A stretch of DNA of 8,048 nt from Xylophilus ampelinus (GCF_901875635.1 NZ_CABFMN010000017.1:1-8048); one strand, 5' to 3'. Counted from the stretch's first letter, positions 1 to 6,443 are shown. The notes: generated by a model not told the origin, from the letters alone. Made by a program: numbers and translations.

Positions 1-911
1 ATGACGCCCACGGTCTTGATCGGGCGCTGCGGCGTGTCCTCGGGCACGTCGGGGATCTTGCTGGCGGCGCGCTCGGCCATGAACAGGTGGCGCAGCGCCG
101 AGGACTCGGGCGTCATCATCAGCGCGATGAAGATTTCGCGCTCCTTGGCCATGCCGGCGTCGAACTTGAGCTGCGTCGCAGCCTGCACCGCTTCCACGCA
201 CTTCAGGGGCGCGGGGAAGTTCTTCGACATGCCGCCCACCATGTTCTTCGCGAACTGGAAGTAGGCATCGCCCTGGGGGTGCTTGCACGGCAGGTTGCGC
301 ACGAGGGGCAGTTCACCGCCCTTGGCGGCCGCCGACTTGGCGAAGGCCACGGCTTCGTCGAACACCGACTCGGGCGAGGCCGCGAGCTTGTCGAACAGCT
401 TCTGGCCCGGCGCCGAGGCGAGCAGTTCGCTCTTCACGGCCTGGCCGCTCACGATCATGTTCAGGGCAGCTTCGACGCCCAGCACGCGCGGCAGGCGCTG
501 CGTGCCGCCGGCGCCCGGGATCAGGCCCAGCTTCACTTCGGGCAGCGCGACGTTGGTGCCCGGCGCGACGACGCGGTAGTGGCAGCCCAGGGCGAGTTCG
601 AGGCCGCCGCCCATGCACACGGAATGGATGGCCGCAACGATCGGCTTGGTCGATGCCTCGAGCGCCAGGATGACGGAGAGCAGGTTCGGCTCCTGCAGCG
701 CCTTGGGCGTGCCGAATTCCTTGATGTCCGCACCGCCCGAGAAGGCCTTGCCCGCGCCCGTGAGCACGATGGCCTTGACAGCGTCGTCCGCCAGCGCCTT
801 CGCCAGGCCATCGGTGATGCCGACACGCGTCGAATAGCCGAGCCCGTTGACCGGCGGGTTGGTCATGGTGATCACGGCGATGTCGCCGTGCACTTTGTAT
901 TCAGCCGTCAT
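1..911 (-). CDS. Enoyl-CoA hydratase / 3-hydroxyacyl-CoA dehydrogenase (FadB/FadJ-type bifunctional enzyme), N-terminal part
   Basis: Read on the minus strand from ATG at 911, this frame is open for 303 codons to the window edge, so the 3' part is missing. Residues 1-190 form a crotonase (enoyl-CoA hydratase) domain that hydrates trans-2-enoyl-CoA in beta-oxidation. The two oxyanion-hole stretches are FSGGADI (57-63) and GGGLELAL (101-108). The two catalytic acids are E105 (GGGLE) and E125 (PEVKLGLIPGAGGTQR region). Residues 191-295 make a linker helix region as in multifunctional enzymes. The visible end, RPIKTVGV, is where the NAD-binding Rossmann strand of the 3-hydroxyacyl-CoA dehydrogenase half normally begins, so the whole protein is probably about 700 residues. 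An AAGGA ribosome-binding site stands 7 bases before the ATG. The gene has its own candidate promoter and palindromic operator upstream. A stand-alone hydratase is less likely because the frame continues well past the usual 260 residues. Confidence 0.9.
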   Translation of the reverse strand, partial: MTAEYKVHGDIAVITMTNPPVNGLGYSTRVGITDGLAKALADDAVKAIVLTGAGKAFSGGADIKEFGTPKALQEPNLLSVILALEASTKPIVAAIHSVCMGGGLELALGCHYRVVAPGTNVALPEVKLGLIPGAGGTQRLPRVLGVEAALNMIVSGQAVKSELLASAPGQKLFDKLAASPESVFDEAVAFAKSAAAKGGELPLVRNLPCKHPQGDAYFQFAKNMVGGMSKNFPAPLKCVEAVQAATQLKFDAGMAKEREIFIALMMTPESSALRHLFMAERAASKIPDVPEDTPQRPIKTVGV

Positions 912-998
912 GCTGCGTTCCTTAGGAAGGTGGAGAAGAAAGAGGCGGGACCGGAGGGCAGACCGTGGCGCTCGCGGGCCGAGCGGCGTTGTCTCCCA

Positions 999-1020
999 AA
1001 AAAGCACGAGTGTTCTTTTT
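999..1020. promoter_or_regulatory. 22-bp palindromic operator candidate upstream of the beta-oxidation gene
   Basis: The pattern AAAAAG-n-AC-nnnn-GT-n-CTTTTT is a near-perfect inverted repeat with 18 of 22 positions symmetric. It stands out as an A/T-rich island in GC-rich DNA. It begins about 5 bases after the candidate -10 box, so a bound repressor would cover the transcription start. Its size and symmetry suit a TetR-family dimer, the class that often controls acyl-CoA degradation genes in betaproteobacteria. The regulator's identity is inference. Confidence 0.55.
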
Positions 1021-1025
1021 CGGCG

Positions 1026-1053
1026 ATTCTAGGCAATTCGATGCAGCCGTCCA
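1026..1053 (-). promoter_or_regulatory. Candidate sigma-70 promoter for the enoyl-CoA hydratase gene
   Basis: On the minus strand TGGACG (1053-1048, four of six matches to the -35 consensus) is followed after 16 bases by TAGAAT (1031-1026, five of six matches to TATAAT). Transcription would start near 1019, about 110 bases before the ATG at 911, inside the palindrome at 999-1020. The position fits a repressible promoter. It is a motif match only. Confidence 0.4.
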
Positions 1054-1107
1054 TCGAGGCCAGTCGCTGGCGGGACAAAGCGCTACATGGCCATTCTGCA
1101 AGCGACC

Positions 1108-1137
1108 GCGGCGCGCGCCAAGCATGGCACGCGCCGC
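1108..1137. repeat. Long GC-rich hairpin downstream of livF
   Basis: A 13-bp stem with one C-A mismatch (1108-1120 against 1125-1137) encloses the loop AGCA. It lies about 85 bases past the livF stop. No T-run follows it on the minus strand, so it is not a standard intrinsic terminator. It could stabilise the 3' end of the operon mRNA or be part of the neighbouring repeat. Its role is unknown. Confidence 0.5.
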
Positions 1138-1141
1138 AGGG

Positions 1142-1173
1142 TTGCTATTGATTCGATAGCTGCTTACGCAGGC
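1142..1173 (+). repeat. Interspersed hairpin repeat (Comamonadaceae-type GCTAT...ATAGC element)
   Basis: TTGCTAT, seven bases, ATAGCTGC, then TTACGCA; the GCTAT and ATAGC arms form a small stem-loop. It is A/T-richer than its surroundings. A related copy with the same internal spacing occurs at 7749-7777 on the other strand, with 20 of 29 positions equal by my hand count. I recall this pattern as an abundant intergenic repeat in Comamonadaceae; that memory needs a genome-wide count. Confidence 0.55.
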
Positions 1174-1221
1174 TGGACGGGCGCTCGCGGCCGATTCGGC
1201 CCGCAAACGCCGGCGGTACGC

Positions 1222-1917
1222 TCACACCTCGAGCCATTCCTTGCGCGTGCCCGCATCGGCACGCAGGCTGTCGGGCGTGCCGTCGAAGACGATGCTGCCG
1301 TGCCCCATCACCAGCGCGCGGTCGGAGATCTGCATCGCGATGGTCAGCTTCTGCTCGATCAGCAGCACCGAGATGCCCTTGTCCTTGAGCGTCTTGAGGT
1401 ACTGCCCCACCAGTTCGACGATCTTTGGCGCGAGGCCCTCGGTCGGCTCGTCGATGATGATCAGGTCGGGGTCGCCCATGAGCGTGCGGCACAGCGTGAG
1501 CATCTGCTGCTCGCCGCCCGAGAGCACGCCGGCCTCGGTGTGCTGGCGCTCCTTCAGGCGCGGGAACATGCCGTACATGTCGTCGAAGGACCAGCGGCTG
1601 CCCTTGCCGCTGCCCTTCTGACCCAGCAGCAGGTTCTGGTGCACCGTGAGCCTGGGGAAGATGTCGCGGTTCTCGGGCACGTAGCCGATGCCCATGTGCG
1701 CGATCTCGTAGGCCTTGCGGCGCAGGATGTCCTGGCCCTTCCAGTGCACGTCGCCCTCGGCGTGCACCAGGCCCATGATGGCCTTGGCGGTGGTGGAACG
1801 CCCCGACCCGTTGCGGCCCAGCAGCGCGACGATCTCGCCCGGGTTCACGGCGAAGGAAACGCCGTGCAGCACGTGGCTCTTGCCGTAGTAGGCGTGCAGG
1901 TCTTGAATTTTCAGCAT
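1222..1917 (-). CDS. livF: HAAT-type ABC importer ATP-binding protein LivF, with Arg in Walker A
   Basis: This 231-residue protein is one of the two cytoplasmic ATPases that drive the LivHM permease. It begins at ATG 1917, behind GGAGG four bases upstream; a longer reading from 1977 adds only repeat-encoded, Arg/Pro-rich residues. Walker A is GRNGSGRST (34-42): the lysine that should contact the ATP phosphates is R40 (codon CGT). The Q-loop region reads YVPENR (79-84), with Glu in place of Gln, as is usual in LivF. The signature is intact, LSGGEQQ (132-138). Walker B is LIIIDEP (152-158) with catalytic E157. The H-loop position is Q189 in IEQK, a common LivF variation. Length and motif order match the family. 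It is the last gene of the transport operon, 84 bp after livG, and no intrinsic terminator is evident behind it. Confidence 0.93.
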   Translation of the reverse strand: MLKIQDLHAYYGKSHVLHGVSFAVNPGEIVALLGRNGSGRSTTAKAIMGLVHAEGDVHWKGQDILRRKAYEIAHMGIGYVPENRDIFPRLTVHQNLLLGQKGSGKGSRWSFDDMYGMFPRLKERQHTEAGVLSGGEQQMLTLCRTLMGDPDLIIIDEPTEGLAPKIVELVGQYLKTLKDKGISVLLIEQKLTIAMQISDRALVMGHGSIVFDGTPDSLRADAGTRKEWLEV

Positions 1918-1918
1918 G

Positions 1919-1983
1919 AGGCCTCCGCAGGGCCGCCCCAAGGCAGGCCTGCGCCCCCTCGGGGGGCAGCGATACACGAAGTG
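1919..1983 (-). repeat. GC-rich interspersed repeat between livG and livF, containing the livF ribosome-binding site
   Basis: This stretch contains a hairpin GCCCCC-CGA-GGGGGC on the minus strand (1967-1953) followed by a perfect palindrome GCAGGCCTGC (1952-1943). It ends in GCGGAGGCC, whose GGAGG serves as the livF ribosome-binding site. I recall the core as a widely scattered Comamonadaceae repeat. It explains why the livG-livF gap (84 bp) is much wider than the other joints of the operon. The boundaries are approximate. Confidence 0.5.
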
Positions 1984-2001
1984 ATGAGCGTGGGGGTCAT
2001 G

Positions 2002-2772
2002 TCAGTGTCCCGCTCCCTGTGCGTCTGCGACCGAGGAGCCAAGGTAAGCCTCCTGCACGCGCGCATTGGCGCGCACCGCCTCGGGCGTGTCGTACGCGAT
2101 GACCTCGCCGTAGACGACGACGGCGATCTTGTCGGCCAGGCCGAACACCACGCCCATGTCGTGCTCGACGGTGAGCAGCGTCTTGCCCACGGTGATCTCG
2201 CGGATCAGCGCGATGAAGTGCGCGGTCTCGGTCTTGCTCATGCCGGCCGTCGGTTCGTCCAGCAGGATGACGTTGGCACCGCCGGCGATGGTGATGCCGA
2301 TCTCCAGTGCGCGCTGCTCGGCGTAGGTGAGGTTCACGGCCAGCACGTCGCGCTTGCGCTCCAGGCCCACCTGGCGCAGCAGCAGTTCGGCACGCTCGTT
2401 GGCATCGTCCAGGTTCGAGAGGAAACGCAGGAAGGTGTAGCGGTAGCCCAGGCTCCACAGCACCCCGCAGCGCAGGTTCTCGAACACGCTGAGCTTGGGA
2501 AAGATGTTGGTGATCTGGAAGCTGCGCGAGAGGCCCTTGCGGTTGATCTCGTACGGCGGCAGGCCGTCGATGCGTTCGCCGTTGAGCAGCACCTCCCCGC
2601 TCGTGGGATGCAGGCGCCCGCTGATCAAGTTGAACAGCGTCGACTTGCCCGCCCCGTTCGGCCCGATCACCGCGATGCGCTCGCCGGCCGTCACGGCCAG
2701 GTTGGCACCGCGAATGATCGGCGTCTTGCCGAAGCTCTTGTGCAGGTCCTTCAGTTCGAGTGCATAGGTCAC
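2002..2772 (-). CDS. livG: HAAT-type ABC importer ATP-binding protein LivG
   Basis: This 256-residue ATPase partners LivF beneath the LivHM permease. It starts at GTG 2772, which overlaps the livM stop in the four bases GTGA. GGAGG lies seven bases before it, so translation is probably coupled to livM. Walker A is intact, GPNGAGKST (37-45) with K43. The Q-loop glutamine is Q86 (RSFQITNIFP). Walker B is VILLDEP (168-174) with E173, and the switch histidine is H204 (TVEHDMG). The signature motif is degraded: the LSGGQ position reads LTYAE (148-152), so the second glycine is A151. LivG proteins often vary here, but this form is further from consensus than E. coli LivG as I recall it. The C-terminal tail after YLGSS is short. 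Length and order are normal for the family. Confidence 0.94.
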   Translation of the reverse strand: MTYALELKDLHKSFGKTPIIRGANLAVTAGERIAVIGPNGAGKSTLFNLISGRLHPTSGEVLLNGERIDGLPPYEINRKGLSRSFQITNIFPKLSVFENLRCGVLWSLGYRYTFLRFLSNLDDANERAELLLRQVGLERKRDVLAVNLTYAEQRALEIGITIAGGANVILLDEPTAGMSKTETAHFIALIREITVGKTLLTVEHDMGVVFGLADKIAVVVYGEVIAYDTPEAVRANARVQEAYLGSSVADAQGAGH

Positions 2773-4091
2773 AGGCCGGCCTCCGCGCGCTTGATCTGCG
2801 CCTCGATTTCTTCCTGGGCGGTGCCCCAGGTACGCACGAAGCGGCGGCGCACGATCTCCATGAGGCCGCCGCCGATCACCATCAGCGCCACGGCGCCGAC
2901 CCAATGGGTGGTGGACGAAGTGTCGAGCTCGGAGCCGAAGAAATGCACCTTCGGGCCCATCGCGGCGTTGAGCTGGATGTGGTAGATCATCTCGACGATC
3001 GCCGCGGCGCCGACGACCATCAATGCACCGGTGACGAGCAGGCCCGCGTACAGGCCCCAGAAGCGGTTGAACTTGCCGAACTTGGCCACGCGCAGGTTCA
3101 TCATGATCAGGCTGGCGATGCCGCCGGGCGCAAACATGACCATGAACAGGAACACGAGGCCCATGTACAGCAGCCAGGCCTTGCTCAGTTCCGACAGCAG
3201 GATCGAGGCGAAAACCAGCAGCACGGCGCCGATGATGGGGCCGAAGAAGAAGGTCGCGCCACCGAGGAAAGTGAAGAGCAGGTAGCCGCCCGAGCGGATG
3301 GTGCTCAGGCTGTCGGCCGCGTTCACGATCTCGAAGTTGATGGCGGCCAGGCCGCCGCCGATGCCGGCGAAGAAGCCCGAGATGATGAACGCGAAGTAGC
3401 GCACCTTCTGCGTGTTGTAGCCGATGAACTCGACCCGCTCGGGGTTGTCGCGCACGGCGTTCAGGATGCGGCCCAGCGGCGTGCCCGTGAAGGCGTACAT
3501 GAGCGCGGTGCACACGAAGCAGTAGACCGCGATCAGGTAGTACACCTGGATCTGCGGGCCGAAGTTCCACATCAGGAACTTGCCGTAGGTGCGGTCGGTC
3601 GTGATGCCGCCCTCGCCGCCGAAGAAGCCCGGGAACATCAGCGCCATGGCGGCCACCAGTTCGCCCAGGCCCAGCGTGATCATCGCGAAGGTGGTGCCCG
3701 ACTTCTTGGTGGTCACGTAGCCGAAGAGCACCGCGAAGAAGGCACCCGCCAGCCCGGCGACGACGGGAATGAGCACCAGCGGCACCGGAATCTGGCCCTT
3801 GGTGGCCATGTTCATCGCGTGGATCGCGATGAAGGAACCCAGGCCGGTATAGACGGCATGGCCGAAGCTCAGCATCCCGCCCTGCCCCAGCAGGATGTTG
3901 TACGACAGGCAGATGATGATGAGGTAGCCGATCTGCGAGAGCATCGTCAGCGCGAGGCTGCTGGTGAAGATCCACGGCGCGACGATGAGCGCGGCCGCGA
4001 ACAGCGACCAGATCACGATGCGCCCGACGTTGAGCGGCTTGAACTTGTAGTAGGCGGGCGATGAGGACATGGCGGTGGAGGTGCTGCTCAT
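2769..4091 (-). CDS. livM: HAAT-type ABC importer inner-membrane permease LivM, with C-terminal extension
   Basis: This 440-residue inner-membrane protein forms the translocation channel with LivH. It starts at ATG 4091, only two bases after the livH stop, with GGAGGA placed just upstream inside the end of livH. Hydrophobic segments begin near residue 25 and continue to about 330. The family core NILLGQGGMLSFGHA (65-79) and the cytoplasmic coupling stretch around GRILNAVRDNPERVEF (207-222) are typical of LivM and face the ATPases. Beyond the usual end of the permease fold, near the APGGI motif (321-325), about 110 more residues follow. They include two further hydrophobic segments, roughly 346-368 and 396-411, and then a charged tail that ends EEIEAQIKRAEAGL. 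Most LivM proteins without an N-terminal extension have about 330 residues. The function of the extra part is unknown. The stop overlaps the livG start. Confidence 0.93.
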   Translation of the reverse strand: MSSTSTAMSSSPAYYKFKPLNVGRIVIWSLFAAALIVAPWIFTSSLALTMLSQIGYLIIICLSYNILLGQGGMLSFGHAVYTGLGSFIAIHAMNMATKGQIPVPLVLIPVVAGLAGAFFAVLFGYVTTKKSGTTFAMITLGLGELVAAMALMFPGFFGGEGGITTDRTYGKFLMWNFGPQIQVYYLIAVYCFVCTALMYAFTGTPLGRILNAVRDNPERVEFIGYNTQKVRYFAFIISGFFAGIGGGLAAINFEIVNAADSLSTIRSGGYLLFTFLGGATFFFGPIIGAVLLVFASILLSELSKAWLLYMGLVFLFMVMFAPGGIASLIMMNLRVAKFGKFNRFWGLYAGLLVTGALMVVGAAAIVEMIYHIQLNAAMGPKVHFFGSELDTSSTTHWVGAVALMVIGGGLMEIVRRRFVRTWGTAQEEIEAQIKRAEAGL

Positions 4092-4093
4092 GG

Positions 4094-5041
4094 TCAGTCC
4101 TCCCGGGTTCCGAGCAGGCCCTTGGGCCGGAAGATGAGGATGAGCACCAGGAAGAGGTACGGCAGGATCGGCGCCACCTGCGACAGTGTGAGCTTGAGCA
4201 GCGAGTAGCCGAAGGTCTGGTCGGTCACCGTCATGCCCAGCGCCTGCAGGCCCGTCGCCATCGACTGGTCGATGGCCACCGCGAAGGTCTGGATGACACC
4301 GATCAGCAGTGACGCAAGGAAGGCGCCGGCGAGGGAGCCCATGCCGCCCACGACGACCACCACGAAGATGATCGAGCCCACCGATGCCGCCATGGCGGGC
4401 TCGGTGACGTAGGTGTTGCCGCCGATGACGCCGGCCAGGCCGGCCAGCGCGGCACCGCCGCCGAAGACCAGCATGAACACGCGCGGCACGTTGTGGCCCA
4501 GCGCCTCGACCATCTCGGGATGCTTGAGCGCCGCCTGGATGACCAGGCCGATGCGCGTGCGCGTGAGCAGCAGCCACACCGAGATCAGCATCAGCACCGC
4601 CACCAGCATGATGAAGGAGCGCGACTTGGGAAACTGCGTGCCGTAGATCGTGAACAGGGGCCCCTGCAATTGCGTGGGCAGGCCATAGGGCACGGTGGAT
4701 CGGCCCCACACGAGCTGCACCAGTTCCAGGATGAGGTATGACAGGCCGAAGGTCACCAGCAGCTCGGGCACGTGGCCGAACTTGTGGACCCGGCGCAGGC
4801 TGTAGCGCTCGAAGGCAGCACCGAGCGCGCCGACGAGCAGCGGCGCGATCACCAGCGCGGGCCAGAAACCGACCACGTTGGACACGGCGTAGGCGAAGTA
4901 CGCGCCCAGCATGTAGAAGCTGGCGTGCGCGAAGTTCAGCACGCCCATCATGCTGAAGATGAGCGTCAGCCCGGAGCTGAGCATGAACAGCAGCAGCCCG
5001 TAGCTGACGCCGTTGAGCAGCGAAATCAGAAAGAATTCCAC
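4094..5041 (-). CDS. livH: HAAT-type ABC importer inner-membrane permease LivH
   Basis: This 315-residue integral membrane protein is the second channel subunit. It starts at GTG 5041. The nearest purine-rich site, GGGAG, is about 11 bases upstream, longer than ideal, and no in-frame ATG upstream is available before the terminator. The N-terminus is typical of LivH (LLNGVSYGLLLFMLSSGLTL, 8-27), followed by GVLNFAHASFYMLGAY (33-48), the family's conserved second-helix region. The cytoplasmic coupling loop for the ATPases is around TRIGLVIQAALKHPEMVEAL (162-181). A glycine-rich segment, VGGMGSLAGAFLAS (231-244), is followed by the last helix and the usual ending FRPKGLLG (304-311). It lies 89 bp after the SBP2 stop, behind a strong terminator, so its expression should depend on read-through or on a promoter I cannot identify. 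Confidence 0.94.
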   Translation of the reverse strand: MEFFLISLLNGVSYGLLLFMLSSGLTLIFSMMGVLNFAHASFYMLGAYFAYAVSNVVGFWPALVIAPLLVGALGAAFERYSLRRVHKFGHVPELLVTFGLSYLILELVQLVWGRSTVPYGLPTQLQGPLFTIYGTQFPKSRSFIMLVAVLMLISVWLLLTRTRIGLVIQAALKHPEMVEALGHNVPRVFMLVFGGGAALAGLAGVIGGNTYVTEPAMAASVGSIIFVVVVVGGMGSLAGAFLASLLIGVIQTFAVAIDQSMATGLQALGMTVTDQTFGYSLLKLTLSQVAPILPYLFLVLILIFRPKGLLGTRED

Positions 5042-5074
5042 GATCGAATCGACTCCCGTCCCTCGGAGGACATG

Positions 5075-5106
5075 AAAAAAAGGCCCGCCTGAGGGCGGCG
5101 GGCCTT
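5075..5106 (-). terminator. Intrinsic terminator after SBP2
   Basis: On the minus strand a perfect 10-bp stem, AAGGCCCGCC (5106-5097) with GGCGGGCCTT (5089-5080), closes a 7-base loop and runs directly into seven T residues (5081-5075). It lies 24 bases after the SBP2 stop and 33 bases before the livH start. It is inside the operon and probably acts as a partial terminator that sets binding protein above permease. Confidence 0.9.
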
Positions 5107-5130
5107 GCTTGGCTCAGAGCCTGGCTGCCC

Positions 5131-6360
5131 TCATGGCCGCTTCATCTGGCAGCTGGTGGGCGTGCTGGCCACGTAGGCGTCGTAGAACTTCACCGGGGCC
5201 AGGGTGTAGCCCGTGTTCTCGGGGCTGTAGGGGTACTTGGCGCTGGCTTTCTCCCACTTGGCGATGTAGAGGCCCTGCTGCAGCTGGTGGTCGGCCTTGC
5301 GCAGTTCCACGTCGCCGTTGAAGCTCTTGAACTTCATGCCTTCCATCGTGGCGGCCACCTTGACGGGATCGGTGCTCTTGGCCTTGGCCATGGCCTCGGA
5401 CAGCGCCACGAACACGGTGTAGATGTCGGTGGTGTACAGGTCGTCGTTGAAACGCTTCTTGAACTCGTCGGCGTACTTCTGCATCTCGCCGCCCATGTTG
5501 TAGTGGGCATAGCCGACCTGGTAGACCTTGCCGTCCGACGCCGCGCCCATGGCGGTGGGCGTGCCGCTGGTCACGGCGTAGTAGGTGTAGTACTTGACGT
5601 TCAGGCCCGCGTCGTTGCCGGCCTTGATCAGCAGCGCCAGGTCGGAACCCCAGTTGCCGGTGATGACCGAGTCGGCGCCCGACGCCTTGATCTTGGCGAT
5701 GTAAGGCGAGAAGTCGCGCACCTGCGCCAGCGGGTGCAGGTCGTCACCGACGATCTGGATGTCGGGGCGCTTGGCCTTGAGGTTCTCCTTGGCGAACTTG
5801 CTGACCTGCTGGCCGTGCGAGTAGTTCTGGCCAATGATGTAGACCTTCTTGATGTCCGGCTGGTCCTTCATGTAGGTGGTCAGCGCCTCCATCTTCATGG
5901 AGGTGTCGGCATCGAAGCGGTACTGCCAGTAGCTGCACTTGCTGTTGGTCAGGTCCGGGTCCACCGCAGCGTAGTTCAGGTACAGCATCTCCTTGCCAGG
6001 ATTGCGCGAATTGTTCTTTTCCAGCGCGTCGATGATCGCCAGCGCCGGGCCCGAGCCGTTGCCCTGCACCACGTAGCGTGCGCCCTGGTCCATGGCCGAG
6101 CGAAGCGCAGCCGTGGTTTCCTGCGGGCTGAGCTTGTTGTCGATGCCGATGATCTCGAACTTCACGCCGGCCGGGTTCTTGATGTTGAACTTCTCGGCGA
6201 AGAACTGGAAGGTCTTGAGCTGGTTGGTGCCCACGGCGGCCATCAGGCCCGACAACGGGTCGAGCCAAGCGATCTTGACGGTTTCACCCTGCTGCGCGAG
6301 GGCACCGGTGGCCGTGGCTGCAACGATGGCGGCGGCGGTGAATTTCAGAGCGAATTTCAA
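5131..6360 (-). CDS. HAAT-type ABC importer periplasmic substrate-binding protein, LivK-like (SBP2)
   Basis: This is a 409-residue periplasmic receptor of the type I (Leu/Ile/Val-binding-like, Peripla_BP_6) fold that delivers ligand to LivHM. The chosen start is TTG 6360: AGGAG lies seven bases upstream and the product opens with a clean signal peptide, MKFALKFTAAA and on to ALA (20-22), with likely cleavage before Q23. A GTG at 6420 would add 20 charged residues before the signal and has no good ribosome-binding site. The mature part begins ETVKIAWLDPLSGLMAAVG, typical of the fold's first strand and helix. C142 and C404 are shared with SBP1 and could form a disulphide. At the positions that align with the amino-acid contacts of E. 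coli LivJ I read V133 for Thr102 and Y261 for Glu226, so the ligand may not be an alpha-amino acid. A terminator follows directly. Confidence 0.93.
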   Translation of the reverse strand: MKFALKFTAAAIVAATATGALAQQGETVKIAWLDPLSGLMAAVGTNQLKTFQFFAEKFNIKNPAGVKFEIIGIDNKLSPQETTAALRSAMDQGARYVVQGNGSGPALAIIDALEKNNSRNPGKEMLYLNYAAVDPDLTNSKCSYWQYRFDADTSMKMEALTTYMKDQPDIKKVYIIGQNYSHGQQVSKFAKENLKAKRPDIQIVGDDLHPLAQVRDFSPYIAKIKASGADSVITGNWGSDLALLIKAGNDAGLNVKYYTYYAVTSGTPTAMGAASDGKVYQVGYAHYNMGGEMQKYADEFKKRFNDDLYTTDIYTVFVALSEAMAKAKSTDPVKVAATMEGMKFKSFNGDVELRKADHQLQQGLYIAKWEKASAKYPYSPENTGYTLAPVKFYDAYVASTPTSCQMKRP

Positions 6361-6372
6361 TCTGTGTCTCCT
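6358..6372 (-). promoter_or_regulatory. Ribosome-binding site and TTG start of SBP2
   Basis: AGGAG (6372-6368), seven bases, then TTG (6360-6358). The arrangement is the same as in SBP1 and decides the start: no ATG stands near, and the codons after TTG encode a standard signal peptide. Confidence 0.75.
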
Positions 6373-6410
6373 GGGTCGAACGGTGCAAATCGGGACGAGA
6401 GTACAAGTGT

Positions 6411-6443
6411 TTACGGGCACCCCCGCTCAGGGAATGCCCGTAA
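6411..6443. repeat. 9-bp perfect inverted repeat in the SBP2 upstream region
   Basis: TTACGGGCA (6411-6419) and TGCCCGTAA (6435-6443) are exact reverse complements separated by 15 bases. The inner part includes CCCC and GGGA runs that could pair further. It ends 51 bases before the TTG start, so it may be a leader-RNA hairpin or an operator. The right arm is part of the block shared with SBP1, but the left arm is not conserved there. Confidence 0.6.

Larger units (their letters stand above)
912..1221. other. 310-bp intergenic region between livF and the beta-oxidation gene
   Basis: I find no convincing gene here. From the livF side it holds a family repeat (1142-1173), a strong GC hairpin without a T-run (1108-1137), a candidate promoter (1026-1053), a palindromic operator (999-1020) and a leader of roughly 100 bases. 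The ribosome-binding site of the downstream gene lies in a small perfect inverted repeat, TTCC-TAA-GGAA (918-928). The frames that cross this region look like antisense shadows. Confidence 0.6.

Noticed and set aside
1..1151. Plus-strand frames at the left end (for example 87-1151)
   Set aside because: They are the reverse of a crotonase domain whose oxyanion-hole and catalytic Glu motifs are intact on the minus strand.
1918..1977. Extension of LivF to an upstream start at 1977
   Set aside because: The added residues come from the GC-rich repeat and are not ABC-like; ATG 1917 has GGAGG in front and gives the normal N-terminus.
1087..2985. 632-codon open frame on the plus strand opposite livF and livG
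   Set aside because: Its product is rich in His, Asp, Arg, Ala and Val with no domain or membrane pattern, as expected from reading GC-rich genes backwards. The opposite strand encodes two complete ABC ATPases with all motifs.
2760..4064. 434-codon plus-strand frame opposite livM
   Set aside because: It is composed of His/Asp/Gln/Glu/Arg repeats typical of the antisense of hydrophobic membrane codons. No start site or family features.
6361..6420. Extension of SBP2 to an upstream GTG at 6420
   Set aside because: It would place 20 residues with several Arg before the signal peptide, runs through the AGGAG site and overlaps the conserved upstream element.
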